From contig JAPNXP010000014.1 of assembly GCA_028753945.1 (NCBI GenBank), positions 3,720,001 through 3,784,000 of the forward strand: a stretch of 64,000 bases of DNA, read 5' to 3'. The translations under genes and the position numbers were made by a program. Under the pieces are notes generated by a model. It saw only the letters and a list, made by a program, of their open reading frames with translations, searched no databases and had not been told where the DNA came from. Position 1 is the first letter of the stretch. Every line of letters starts with the position of its first letter. The DNA comes from Hexactinellida sp. DTS-2022. Lineage: Eukaryota > Porifera > Hexactinellida. Below are positions 41,692-53,637 of the stretch, in pieces.

Positions 41692-43108
41692 TCAGAAAAA
41701 TATTGTATCATCACAAGTTAAAATTATAGGCAATGCCACGAAGATAAACCAATATATCACGTTTTTGATAGTCTCCAAAGATATTTTGTAGTCTTTTTCC
41801 TGTTCGATGGACTGTTTAGATCGTTGCTTAATGGACCCACCTTCCCACTTAGCATAAATCGCTTCTTGAAGGGATTGTTCCCTCTGTAAGTGGAACAAAA
41901 GCTTAGGAAAGCTTGGGTGCGCATGGCATATCCCTGATTTGAAGGCGTTGTGCCATCCTTCAACACAGTTATTAGAACGAGGCATGCTATTAAGTATTCT
42001 TGTGTACATGTTCCATAATCTGATAGGAAATGAAGGTATCCGTCGAGTATTGTCAGGAAGCTTTTTGCCAATATAGTAGTCTTCAAAATACTTCGAAATA
42101 TTGCATGCTGATTGGGGGGATTCTGTCATTAAGATATTGAAACTATCAACTACGTACATCAGTTTCTGGCACAAATGCCAGACTCGGCAGCATTTTGAGT
42201 TTATTCCCATACTCCATGTCTTGACTATTCTCTGAAGCTAGTCCTTCAGTCTGGATTTCCTGTATATGTTCTGCGATAACTGAAAAAAGCATCCTGATGT
42301 GGAAGCGGTGAAGTGAGATTCTATGGAGTTTATTGAGGCCTTTTCGAAGTCAACCATAATTGATGTGGGGTTTAATGCTGGTTCGATTTCAAGTAGATTT
42401 GAAAACATTATATGGTAAGTTGTTTTGCTTTACTATTAAGTAATGCATAAATACATGGGAATAAGTGACCATTTCTCTGTGCATGAATGGTATATAGTTG
42501 AAAGAAGTGTTCTGGGACGACGTTAAAAGTTCCATCACAATACCAACTATCACTTTCTTTGAGTAATGTAAGAAATTTTGGAGTTCCAAAAAGAAGCAGT
42601 CTGTTAAAATCACCATTGAGAATCGAAGAACAAAAATGTTTCACCTTTGGAAGTTAATGTATATCAATGCGGTATAACAATTTCTGCACAAGAGGTAGGA
42701 TTTCCAAAATTATTACCTTGTATCTTTTTGTATTTTCTATTTGTTTTCTTTACAGAATCAAATTTTGGGAATTTATGTATGCTTTGTACTGGCAAACTTT
42801 GAACTACACTACATAGAAGACTCCTGGTACGTACTCATTTCCGAATCAGAAGCATTAATCTTTAGGATGTTATAAGCTTTTAACATTTCTAACTTAGCTG
42901 GGTCGGATCCATGAGAATGTCCACAAATCAATTCTGATGAAGTTGTGGGTTTTATTATATTGTTGCTTCTCGTATGTATCTTGAATTCGCATACCCAGTA
43001 CTCGACATCAATCGACATTCTGTTCAGTGTGTATATAAAGCCTTCAACAGTTGCTTTATCCTTCTTTCTTTCACTCTTGATACTTTGAATGGTAAATGGA
43101 GTAGCCAT
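41692..43108 (-). pseudogene. MULE transposase with FLYWCH-type finger
   Basis: The N-terminal 99 codons (43108-42809) contain EYWVCEF...SELICGHSHG, a FLYWCH-type zinc finger. Then come SKGETFLFFDS, SDSWYCDGTFNVVPEHFFQL (first catalytic Asp, about 42550), IMVDFEKASINSIE (second, about 42360), CFFQLSQN, KYFEDYYIG and PRSNNCVEGWHNAF (third acid, about 41970), and HPSFPKLLFHLQREQSLQEA. Frameshifts near 42640, 42400 and 42230, with stops between, split it. MULE transposases bind the terminal repeats and cut with a DDE fold in the nucleus. The same layout is present at 62.0-63.4 kb. Confidence 0.85.
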
Positions 43109-43429
43109 TATTTGACGATGTTGATGAGGTTTATAGATTTAATTAAATATAGATAGAAATACACGTATGTAGTATACATAGCCAGTTAGATATGTTTTAA
43201 TAAAAGTAACTGAGGGTGTTTACATTGAAAGTGACGAATCCATATTAGATAATAGAATTAATGATAAATGGATAATTAGAATTGCGGTTTTTAGCACTCA
43301 ATTGAAGAAACCATATTATCGAAGAAAAATAAATAAACAACCTTGCACCCATTGAACACGCAACTTATTTTCCATGCGACCAATTTTCCGGCGACCAATT
43401 TTCTGGCGACCAAATTTCCGATAACGATA

Positions 43430-43508
43430 TAAACCACACACCAATCGCGAAACTGTTGGTGTATGGTGGTGTTCTGCCGCGAAGTGACCTAGCAAGCGAA
43501 GCGCGCTA
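43430..43508 (+). mobile_element. Helitron-like 3' end
   Basis: Plus-strand copy of the hairpin region (CACACACCAATCGCGAAACTG...) ending GCGCGCTAG at 43508, 5' truncated. Confidence 0.7.
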
Positions 43509-43940
43509 GTATACTATTAAAACACAAGCCTGGGTGTATATGTGTATATATATCTATATATGTGTGTATATATTTGTTTGTATGTTACGAGTTGATTGAA
43601 GAAAGTTGACGGTTTCCAAATGTGATTTTTGGCATATAGAGGTAACTTTTTGCACCCGCCAACAAGTTGAGGTTTCCACTCAAAATTTCTCACACCTCGA
43701 CAAGTTATGACGTCATTGTCACATTTCGAGAAGTATGAAAATTCACATAATAGCACATAATTCGCGCTCTCTAAGAGATAAAAATCTGAAAATTTAATAG
43801 AACATGGACATTAATGATGCGGACACGTTGGTCACACCAGATCACCAATATGCTTACTCATTATCGCATGATGACGTAATCACTAAATTTCAAAATGTTA
43901 AATTCTACTATTTTAGGCCTATTTATGCTTTAGAATCAAT
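43509..43940 (+). mobile_element. Helitron-like 5' part, joined head to tail
   Basis: TATACTATTAAAACACAAGC follows CTAG directly, so this copy starts exactly where the previous one ends. It follows the family to AGGCCTATTTATGC and lacks the 3' hairpin. Confidence 0.75.
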
Positions 43941-44500
43941 TTAAAAGCACATATAGTTGCTTTATTAATGGGAAATATATTAGGGATGATTAAGTGATAG
44001 TTCTAATATATTGAATTGATTCTGCTAAAAATATATTTATATTGTAATTGGACCATGGATTATATTTAAGTTGATTAATATGCGTATTGCGACGTATTAG
44101 TATATGCTAATGATCTAATCAAGGATCTTTACGAAGTAAATTGACTGGGATCTTTATAAATGTTAATGTACATAGAAGAAGATAGTAATGTATAAAATTG
44201 GGACTTCATAGACTATACTATGAGTCGATTAACAATACCAGAATATATACATATATACATATTTTATTAAAAATATTCTACGTAAATTAGACATATATAA
44301 AATTAATAACGTAGTAAAACAAAGAATAATTTAATATATACTGTTGTAGGAAATCCAAACTGATTTATGCATTGAAGTACATTTCGCAACAACATGACAC
44401 TATGTGAAAAATTTAACTATTCTGTCCAACGGGGATAGTTTATAATTTATAGCGTATTAGAATAATACTTACATTTCTAAGTGTTCTAAATTTATAAGTT
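43941..44500. other. intergenic, nothing recognised
   Basis: AT-rich, no frame or repeat recognised. Confidence 0.4.
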
Positions 44501-44505
44501 TTAAG

Positions 44506-45011
44506 CGTAAATTGGTCCCACGAAAATGTGAAAAGTTATCTAGTTTACGCACGCAAACTGCACCAAAGGTTATGCGAGTGGCCTCTATAATTACAGATGA
44601 GGAAATAGTTGAGACGGGGCTAATACAATATGAACTACCAAGCTTTGGTCCCCCACATACGGACTGACAAATTTATACGTGTAAAAGTGGAAGTTTCACT
44701 TTCGCGAGGAGTTACCGTACTCTAATGATGATATTTTAGATAATGAAGAAAGTATATTTAGTTATTCGCCAAACTTGACTCAATATATAATTGGCGATGG
44801 AAATTGCTATTTCTCGACAATTTCCTATCTCATCACTGGTAGTCAAGATTTCCATGCAGAGTTTAGGGAGCTAATAATTGATACTATGCTAGGTGACCTA
44901 AGTATGAGTTGCAATAAATATTTACGCACAAAATATTTTTATACGCAGGGTAATTATCGAAATGTACAAGACTGGGTTAACAAAACAGGAAAGAGGAAGA
45001 GTGGGAAATAG
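44506..45011 (+). pseudogene. OTU-type cysteine protease fragment
   Basis: IIGDGNCYFSTISYLITGSQ (about 44790-44850) is the catalytic Asp-Cys region of an OTU protease, followed by HAEFRELIIDTML. The conserved C-terminal histidine region is lost; the frame ends KSGK-stop at 45009-45011. An upstream stretch from about 44506 (KRKLVPRKCEKLSSL...) is open in another frame and may belong to it. It differs clearly from the Helitron OTU at 49.1-49.8 kb. It could be host-derived or from another transposon; it is too short to act. Confidence 0.65.
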
Positions 45012-45056
45012 GCTACAGATCTTGAACTCTGCAACTGTTTTGTTATTTTATATAGA

Positions 45057-45145
45057 CTAGCGCGCTTCGCTCGCTAGGTCGCTTCGCGACAGAACACATC
45101 CACACAACAACCGCTTTGCGGTTGTTGTGTGGATGCCTTCATCAC
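45057..45145 (-). mobile_element. Helitron-like 3' end
   Basis: CTAG at 45057 on the minus strand follows the long hairpin CAACAACCGCAAAGCGGTTG. Only the terminal part is present. Confidence 0.7.
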
Positions 45146-45410
45146 TTCGTGCCTTGAGGCGTCTATGTAATTATTATTTCTCACAATCCTTTCGGACTTC
45201 AACCCTCAATTGATTTATGTATCACCGATCCTTTAGCGGTCGCAAAGTAACAACTACAATCTCCATTTTTCTAGCACAGTGATATAATTATCCCCTTAAT
45301 ATCATAATATAGTCAATTAAGACAAATCTATCTACTTTTTACACAACACAATAAGTAATTAGCAACTAAAATACATATAAAATATTATATATCTATATAT
45401 CTATACTACC

Positions 45411-46027
45411 CATAGACTCCATTAGATAAGGACTGGAACGTCGCGATCTCGGGGGTTTTAGCGACCTAGCAAGCGAAGGGCCCTAGTTTATCATAGATAT
45501 ACTGTAGCATCAATCTATATAGATATAGCGCCCTTGCGGCAGAACCCAACAACACACCAACCGCGAAGCGGTTGGGGTATGGTTTATACACTTCCAACAT
45601 TGATTATAAAGCGTAAATAGGCCCAAATAGTCCAATTTAACAAAGTGAAATTTTAGTGATTACGTCATCATATGATGATGAGTAGGAATATTGGCAATCT
45701 GGTGACCAAAGTGTCCACATCATTAATGTGCATGTTCTATTAAATTTTCAGATTTTTATCTCTTGGAGTGCGCGAATTATGTACGATTAAGTGACTTTTC
45801 AGGGTTCTCGAAATGTTACAATGACGTCATAACTTGTTGAGGCGTGAGAAATTTTGAGTGAAAACCTCAACTTGTTGACGGGTGCCAAATGTTACCCCTA
45901 TATGCCAAAAATCACATTTGGAAACCGGAAATCTAATGCTTTTTCAATTTTAAAAATTGGAGCCTCTCAGACTCACGTTAAAACCCCGAGATCGCGACGT
46001 TCCAGTCCTTATCTAAAGGAGTCTATG
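45411..46027. mobile_element. P-superfamily MITE, 617 bp
   Basis: The termini CATAGACTCCATTAGATAAG and CATAGACTCCTTTAGATAAG (complement at the right) extend as about 49 bp of inverted repeat. They are flanked by the exact 8-bp duplication ATACTACC (45403-45410, 46028-46035). The ends match the foldback at 19988-22496. The interior is a Helitron-like sequence (hairpin at about 45550-45580) followed to about 45930 by the same family as 23314-24014. No coding. Confidence 0.85.
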
Positions 46028-46035
46028 ATACTACC

Positions 46036-49000
46036 TAAACATAAAATTTGACTAAGCTAGCAATTGTGTACGGAACGCAAATTTGAATTTCTTTCTTTTT
46101 TATAATTTCTGAATCACCGAGGTACTGAGTGATGGTTTTCATACAACTAATATACTAATAAGCATTTCAATGTGTTGGTTAGACATAACAAAGAGTTGAA
46201 TGTATTCGCTATTTTATTATCCTTAATAGGCTGCTACTTTTTTAGAAAATCTGTTGCCCCATTATCCCCATAAAAATATAAAGGCAAACAAATCACGTAC
46301 TAAAATCTATTACTCTCTACCACCACCTCCTCCTCCTCCTTCTATACATTGACGAACCTATAATAAACCACATTATGAAGTAATAGATCTAGTAAAGCTG
46401 AAGACATATACTTTCCTAATCCCTAGTCTTTCGTTTCTAAATAGGAAAGATATATCAAAAATTGAAAATACAATGGACATTCTTATATTAAAAATCTAAC
46501 TTATAGAATGTGTTTATATATAAGTATACTAAACTTACTTTCTTCTTTGCCCCCCAGGGGCACAGTGGTTTATTTGGATCATTCACAGGAAGTAGGTATT
46601 TCCAGAGCAGATAGACCTATCAAATGTATTATATACCCATGGGTTATCTATACCTGTGAATCCATTTATGGACTCAGAAAATTAGTACGGCTTCAAATTT
46701 TTAAGTTATGACGTCATAGTGTTTTTATTTATTCCAATAATTCCACAAATATTTGCTAAATTAGTATTTTCAAATAAACTAGAGCTAATTCATTTATATG
46801 CATCTCTAAATAAATGCATGGTGTAGATATAAATCTAGTTGATACTGTAATTCGAGAGCCTAGGCCAGTCAAATATCCAGCTTTTTTAACATCAACGGTT
46901 CGACCAGTTTTTCTTGTTCCAATTTTGGCATTTGATCACCCTTGCATTTTCTACATTTACAGCAACCCGTATAGTTTCCTTGGTCGAAAGGTAATCCCAC
47001 GCTTCTAAATTATTCATTTAGTTTACTAATTGATGAAATTTTGAAAAAAATTAAAATCTTCGTATATAAATCTTAAAAGCCCCCGTATATAGACAAGTAG
47101 AATTTATTTTCCGCGCGGTTGCGCGGGGCTTGAAAGTGGTTAAAATTCAAGCTATTTAGTTAAACTTTATATAAAAATAGGGCTAGTAAAACGACATGAC
47201 ACGACACTACAAGTTTACGCAATACTAATACATGGAATTTAGCAGTTCGGACACTTCCAGCTAATCATAATTTGCAATGATAATTATACTAAAGGACAAA
47301 TAATTCTATGAAGAGTATTCAACATTTTTAGGATGATATAAACTATAATTAAACACTGTGAAAGTATTAGCTGATTGTGATCGAAACCTAATGAGATACA
47401 CGAACATTAAATGATTCATAATAGTTAACCACAAAATTTCTTCAATTTTATTTATCCATTAAAACTATAGACACTGCATCATATTTCTAATTCTACTCGG
47501 AATTTTTAACTGTAAAAACAGTTACCTAGGTTCTCGATTATGCTGAACACGATAAAACGTTTTTGAAGAGATCAGAATAGGTAAAATTGTCCAACTCCCT
47601 GTCAATAAACTACTGTGAGGGGGCAGTTACGGGAAGAGGAGAGGGTACCTCTTCCCCCCTCTCTCTTTTTCCCCTGGTGGGGATCTCTTCTTCTACACGA
47701 ATCATAAACGTTTTGAAAGCGATTATATATGAATACTAAATCTATTAAATTATACTCACATTTTCTTTCCGCCCTCTTCCCTTTTGAGGCAGGGGATTTT
47801 CCTCCCCTGCCTCAGCCCCTATCCTCTTCCCGGTGGCGGTGGCGGTGGCTTGTTTCTATAATATATACAGTCTATATTATATAGACTGACAAATTATAAC
47901 CCACACCAAACTAACCTTGGACGCTATTGGACGTTGTGACTGTTTCTAAAATATCATAAGAAAATAGACAATAAGCTTAAGATATAGAGAACATTAAAAA
48001 GACTACTCACATAGTTGTCCGCTTCTATCTCAGCCTATAAAAAAAACTGAATAACCACTTGAAAATATGTATCATAATTATGTTAACCTAGCAATAATAG
48101 TGCGGCCTTCGTAAGCCCGGCGAGCATCCCGGCTAATCCCGGGATACCTCGCCGGGCTCCTTCTGTTAGGCCCCGGCCCCGGCTACTACCTCTTCCCCTC
48201 CTCTTCTTATTATGAAGCATGCTAATGACATAAAACAGTAAACAATTCATTAAGACCCTGAAAATTCGTAAATCTGCCGAAAGCAAAAAATATAAATAGA
48301 AACTACAAAATTTATGTCATTATGTGTTCAGTCCCTCAGGGTTCTCCTATAATTGAAAGAGGAGTGCACTTGGGACACACTCTGTACCTTTCCCCGAACG
48401 TGGTGATCCATTTTTCGGGAGGCAGAATACCATCCGGAAATGATATTCTGCACTTTTAGTAACTCAATAATTCCTTCACAAAGGGGAACCCAGCAACTTC
48501 AAACCGTCAGACTATGCTCTAAGAAATAGTGCATAATCTATTCCAAGTGTACCCCGAAAGGTACTCCACTCTAGTTTCACCAAGTAGCAACCTGATAAAC
48601 AAATACCATAAAATAGCACTTAAAAATATCAGGAGTACTACTGGCTACTTACCATAGTAGGGGAAGATCAGCAAACAATCTAAGGACAAACTGCCGAAGT
48701 AGAATGCGCCAAAGAGTGCGACCACTCAATATACGAATCTGCGACGATACTTATCAGCAAACTACCGAAGTATAGAACATCAAATCAAAGTACAACCCCG
48801 CATATGAATTTGATCACCGGATACCAATGATATATATCTCCACAGGCTAATACAGAATCACCGATAAAACCATGGTAAAATTCACCACTTGGAATGCCAC
48901 GGCAGCAAATTTAAACGAACCCACCACCAAATCTCAGGAATGATTGAACATATTGATTCACAAACCAATACACGTGATGTACTGCAAAGTAAATGCAGTA

Positions 49001-49090
49001 CACACAATATATTAGTAGAACTATCGAGTTACTGGTAAAATGAATCAAAGTGCTCCATACCAATTTGATGGTCAATCCTATGGTAAATTA
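46036..49090. other. intergenic with GC-rich patches; Helitron 3' flank
   Basis: No supported gene. A hairpin CCGCGCGGTTGCGCGG lies near 47111. Pyrimidine-rich blocks lie at 47640-47690 and 47770-47850. A CCCGGC-rich block lies at 48100-48200. A short stem GCAGAATA...TATTCTGC at about 48424-48451 could be part of the Helitron 3' region, but no CTRR end could be fixed. Confidence 0.4.
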
Positions 49091-49093
49091 CCC

Positions 49094-49840
49094 CTAGTTT
49101 TGACCTTTATAGATTGGATCACATTCTAAATGAAGCTCCAAATGTTCATGAATATAAACATGACGGATATTCCAATTATTAGGGTCAACATCAGTTGCGT
49201 CAATTAACACCACGTCTATCCGAGCTAAAGCCCCAATCATATTCAACTCAGTATTAGTACCCCACTCATTTCGAGATCTAATTCGATCTATATGACAGTG
49301 GAGGTCCTGTTCACTGAATATGCCTGATCTGCCCATCACATTAAGATAATGCTGTGGATTATCCTCAAATTTACAGATCAAACATTGTTTAAGAATATGA
49401 TGCGACCTCTCGTTACCAAAAATGATATGAGATAGAGCTCGGTATAGACAGTTACCATCACCATAAACTGGACACAAATGGAATCCAATTCCAAATTTAT
49501 CACACAGTTTTGTGGCGATTGATGAATAATAACGCAACGATGTTCCACGTATATCAAGATCTTCCCGATTCGGTAATATCTCCTCGGAACCTAACCCAAT
49601 TGATTGGGCTAGATTGCGTCGCATCTGGAGAGTAAATTTGTTTACCGAAGTGATTTCCGAATCATCAGTCATATCTCTAGGAAACCTAATAACCTCACAT
49701 AAGAGATTATCAGTTGAACCATGAGAAATGTCATCGATCGAAAGAATACACTCTGGTAACTCCTCTAACTCAATAATTATCATCACTATGACTGAACTCA
49801 AAGATCTTAGACACTTTACTCTCTCTCTCATTATACTCAC
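49094..49840 (-). pseudogene. Helitron OTU cysteine protease domain
   Basis: A 248-codon frame overlaps the end of the helicase frame by 71 bp in another frame. PVYGDGNCLYRALSHIIFGN holds the OTU Asp and nucleophilic Cys. The C-terminal YIHEHLELHLE supplies a histidine where the OTU catalytic His is expected. The domain looks intact over about 150 residues. OTU proteases cleave ubiquitin; in Helitrons the role is unknown. It was probably fused to the helicase originally, with a frameshift near 49830. Confidence 0.85.
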
Positions 49841-51410
49841 CCGTCAAGCCTCTATTAAAAGGCGAGAATACAGGGACGCAGTGAGAGGATAAGATCGATG
49901 CATCCTGCGAATGCGAACTAATCAGATCCAGGCAGGATGACAGAGGTTTCTCTACCCGAGTTAGCAAAACCTCCCGATATACGACATTCTTAACCAACAC
50001 CCCACCGCCGACAGATTCCTTCCCTCCACATACCATAATCTTCAAACCTCTAGGATTCTGAACTCGACTCAGAGCCACATAAAGTTGACCATGGCTGAAT
50101 ATGGCTTCAGGAGAGGGTAAGAAATTACCGACAGTCTCTAAACTCTGACCCTGGCCCTTGTTTATAGTGATGCAGAAAGCAGGACGCACAGGGAACTGCC
50201 TTCGCTTCAAAACAAACGGAAAACCGGAATCAGTTGGAGTAAGGAGTGGTATGCGGGGAATGAATACTCGAATTCCCACATGACTACCTGTGGCAATCTC
50301 AGCATCTATCAGCCTTTAGCAAACAGATCTCACAGTTAAGCGAGTCCCATTACACAAACCCTGCGTAGGATCAAGACTGTGCAATAGAATAATAGATGCG
50401 AACCTTTTCAGGATTAGTCGATGAGGAGGCATAACATTAGGACTAAGTGTATTAAGGAACTCAGTCGGATACATAACAGCCTGAGTATCATCAACTGAAT
50501 CAGCACTCAAAAAAGTATCAGCATCTCCAGGTATCAGTCCCATGACGTAATCATTGATGATCAGCTTTCTCATTCTTTGGTGACATAATGATGCGCTGAC
50601 ACATGAACTTCTGATCAAGATAATTGTCCACAATGTCACCATAAACGGAGTAAACCAAGCCAGAAACATGATCTCCCGAAACTACAAATTTATTGGCAAT
50701 GTGAATCATTTGATTCTCATCCTCTGGCACAGTACCTTCTCCTACCCTCAGGAGAAAGTCAGAGAACTCACTGACCTCAATTGAATCCTGGAAGCATTAT
50801 TTCTGCAGGCGCATATTAATAGTCAATTGCATTACCTTAACATGACGCCTGAGAGGCGATCTGTTCAGACAGGCTGACACAACTTCACCCCTGCTAGCCC
50901 GTTTAAGAACAGGTAGGATTTGACGAAAATCACCTCCAAACACGATAATCTTGCCACCAAATGGTAGTTCGCAAGAGCACAGATCTCTCAAAGTACGATC
51001 CATACACTCGGCGACATGCTTATGTGCCATTGGAGCCTCATACCAAACCAAGAGAGTTGAGCGCTGAATGAGTCTAGCAAGCGCACTCTGTTTAGTAATG
51101 TTACAGACAGAGTACTCATTGGTTGAAAGAGGAATTTTCATCCTGGAATGGACTGTTCTACCACCATTCAAGTGGAGCTCCGCTATTCCCGAAGAAGCCA
51201 TAGCTAGTGCAATCTCCCCCCTCGATCGGACCCTAGCTAACAGAGTATTGTAAAGGAATGTCTTTCCTGTACCGCCAGGTACGTCGATGAAGAACACCTT
51301 AGGATAAACCTGAGAATCATCCACGGACCACGGCTGTCATGATAGTGTTAAATATAATCAGTTGATCTGCATTCAGTAAGTTAGCACCTGTTTGGAATCG
51401 CTCTAACTAA
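49770..51410 (-). pseudogene. Helitron Pif1-like helicase
   Basis: FQTGANLL...NTIM (about 51400-51340) starts the SF1 helicase. Walker A is VPGGTGKTFLYN (about 51285). Walker B reads LLVWYEAPMAHK, where the family has DEAPM, so the Mg-binding Asp is Tyr. GGDFRQILPVL is motif III. INDYVMGLIPGDADTFLSAD and PPHRLILKRFA...QGLCNGTRL follow (50669-50316), then AFCITINKGQGQSL and HGQLYVALSRV (motifs V and VI). Frame changes lie near 51330, 50800-50670 and 50300. It would unwind DNA during rolling-circle transposition; as read it is dead. Confidence 0.9.
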
Positions 51411-51414
51411 TCAC

Positions 51415-52450
51415 TTACACATAAATCAAGTTCATCCTGAATGACTCTCGGTTCTTCATATCGATTTCGAATATTCCCAGACATTGGCATGTCGGGAAAA
51501 TCCCAAAGGATTTTTTTCCATGCTTCTCTAAGCGTTGTTCAATATCCAGCAATACACTATTCAGTATATGCTCATCCAATTGGACATCAGGAACAGACAG
51601 CTTAGCGCGATGTAGAAAGTCCTCAGCTAGAGAGGCCTTATGGTTTTCCAAAGGACTAAAGGATAAGTAGGTACATTGAACGGGAGGATAGTGACAAATA
51701 GTTGCCGCATCTGCGGGGGCATCGCAGAAGCAGCTGCATCTGTTAAACACTCATCTAACTCCTTATCATCCTCCAACAATCCAAGACTGCGTGCGGCCTC
51801 CTTATAGGTTTTACACACAGTACCATCAACAAGAGTTCGGATGTCCTGAAAGCTTGTACATCCTGTGACATGGTTGAGGAGAATTCTTAAAAAGAAACGT
51901 TCTCCTTCCACTGGATGTGCAAAATACATCCGGCCAATCATGGTACCATGTCCCTTTACCCTTGGTTTCCATTTACGCTCAGATTTATCCCACACAAATT
52001 TATCAGGAAAATTTGTATAAGTTATATCCTTAGCGGTAGGAAAATTTGGCTTGCGACAAACAATCCAGTCAGAGTAGTGTGCCGCTGTTTACTCAATACA
52101 TCCTTGAGTTCAGTCTCCTCAGAGAAATATACCGGCTGCTGATTCTCCAGATGTACAGTTAATCTCAACACATGCGGCAGATTAGCATGGTGATCATATG
52201 CAAAGATACGGTAAATCGCCTCTGTAGCAGAAACACACAGACCCTCCAAATAGTTAGATATTTCATCAACACGCTTGGTGTCAGCAGTTTCCACAGTCTC
52301 ACTGCCTGATTTGAATTCAACAACTGCTCTATCGTGTCCCTTGTAAACGTACTTGTACAGGTACTTAACAGAATTCACTGTACTACAAATTTCCACGTTA
52401 ATATGAGCATTAAACTTCAATGACAGATAGGGATGTATGGTACTACCCAC
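51415..52450 (-). pseudogene. Helitron Rep C-terminal part and Rep-helicase linker
   Basis: VKYLYKYVYKGHDRA (about 52370) is the Rep tyrosine motif, with the two Tyr of the YxxK/YxxY cluster. EISNYLEGLCVSATEAIYRI and LPHVLRLTVHL follow. After a break near 52020, IGRMYFAHPVEGERFFLRIL, TSFQDIRTLVDGTVCKTYKE and LLEDDKELDECL continue. After another near 51650 comes LDEHILNSVLLDIEQRL. The linker is typical in order and length for Helitrons. It begins one deleted base after the WVVPY sequence of the previous segment. Confidence 0.85.
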
Positions 52451-53629
52451 CTATTATCAAGCTTAGCCCCGCCCACATTAACAGCACGGCCATTGTCTCT
52501 ACGAAGATACATGGGGTAGCCATCTTCAGCAGTTGTTGTAATTGCTGAAAATCTCTTTGGGTATTTCTTAGACCACTTCCCGTCCCTTAAGCAAGGAGCA
52601 CTCTTTTTTGCTACACCACATGGACCATGCATCATACAGCGTCTAACGATATAGTGCAGTCGAGTTTGCAGATTAGGATCCGGAAGCTCAGCACAAATAA
52701 TTCGATCATACTCAAGCGGGTTTCTAGGCTTATCCCGGTCAGTGAGTATAATAAGAATGTGAGCGTGAGGCAGACCACGCTTCTGGAATCCAATGGTATA
52801 TACATACGCTAGTGGTTTGCCCAGTACATGCTTTATCATAATATCCCGAAGTAATTCTCGCAACTTCATTCTGAAGACTCGGACTATCAAATCGCTCGTT
52901 TTCTGATTCAATAGGAGAGCAGACTTAATCTCCTCCCACTTCGGATTCACGTAAATGTAATGAATAAGTCTGGCTTACCATATTTCCTGACTATACTCAT
53001 CGCATCCTGATACAATTCAAACATTTGTCGAGGACTACCAGTGTAGGAAGAAGGAAGGACAATCTTACGTCCCAGTTCTCTTGAGTATGAATCACTTGCA
53101 GCGACTGCATCAGACAACCCACAGTAAAGATCCACTCGAATCTGCTGCTGGTTCATCTTGATGTAATTCAGCCTCTGCTGTTCTATCTTGGCATACATAT
53201 CAACAGCGTACTGATGAAAGAGTAAACCACAGAGATGCAGCGGACTTTCTTTGCTCCTGATCATCAGACGGTATGAATAGTACTCCATAGCGGTGACACA
53301 ACCCTTACCTCGAGCGTGAGAAATTTTCAGCTGCCAGCCATCCTCACCTAAAGGAAAGAGCAAGACATAATGCAGTGCATCATAAGCGCGGTGAGTCTCT
53401 GTTATACGCTGAAGACCGCCTGTCCGCGCGTGCAACACTATGTCTCTGCTGGCCACCTCCTCTCCATAGCCGTCACCTGGCATGATAACAGCTACTTCAG
53501 GGGCTGTAGGCGCATTGTAACGTCGAGGATCCGGAGCACCTTCTGCTCGGATAATCATTCTAACGTCAGCGCCCCCCTGATCTCGCATCACATCTCGCAT
53601 CAGATCTACTCCCTGTCTGAAGAAAGAGA
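52417..53629 (-). pseudogene. Helitron Rep (HUH) domain
   Basis: This segment restarts right after the hAT insertion with FFRQGVDLMRDVMRDQGG. GGLQRITETHRAYDALHYVL and FPLGEDGWQ follow, then LYCGLSDAVAASDS and LPSSYTGSPRQM. The TF(T)xNPKW motif at 52950 lost one base, shifting the frame. LAYVYTIGFQKRGLPHAHIL carries the HUH pair (PHAH, about 52765). CMMHGPCG...CLRDGKWSKKYPK and GYPMYLRRDNGR follow. Rep nicks single-stranded DNA for rolling-circle transposition. The tyrosines lie in the next segment after a second one-base loss. Confidence 0.9.
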
Positions 53630-53637
53630 CATATGGG

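Larger units (their letters stand above)
39453..43412 (-). mobile_element. MULE with tandem-repeat inverted termini
   Basis: The left end (39453-39511) and right end (43372-43412) are inverted copies built from repeats of GGTCGCC(G/A)GAAAATT, about 15 bp each, ending in GTCGCATGG. A FLYWCH-type MULE transposase (41692-43108, minus) lies between. Two MITEs (39716, 40489) are nested in its 3' side. The AAATTT flanks are shared, but a 9-bp duplication is not clear. Confidence 0.75.

Noticed and set aside
39440-43425. A 9-bp target duplication for the 39453-43412 MULE
   Set aside because: The flanks share only AAATTT, in a position not consistent with symmetric ends.
46814-47008. 64-codon plus-strand frame and an overlapping Cys-containing minus-strand frame (CCKCRKCKGDQ)
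   Set aside because: Neither frame extends or matches a family; two competing frames in the same place argue for chance.
48083-48286. 67-codon minus-strand frame with RGRGSSRGRG
   Set aside because: It comes from the CCCGGC-rich patch; no motif or context supports it.
48290-49090. Helitron 3' terminus with hairpin and CTRR
   Set aside because: A stem at about 48424-48451 exists, but no convincing CTRR end could be placed after it.
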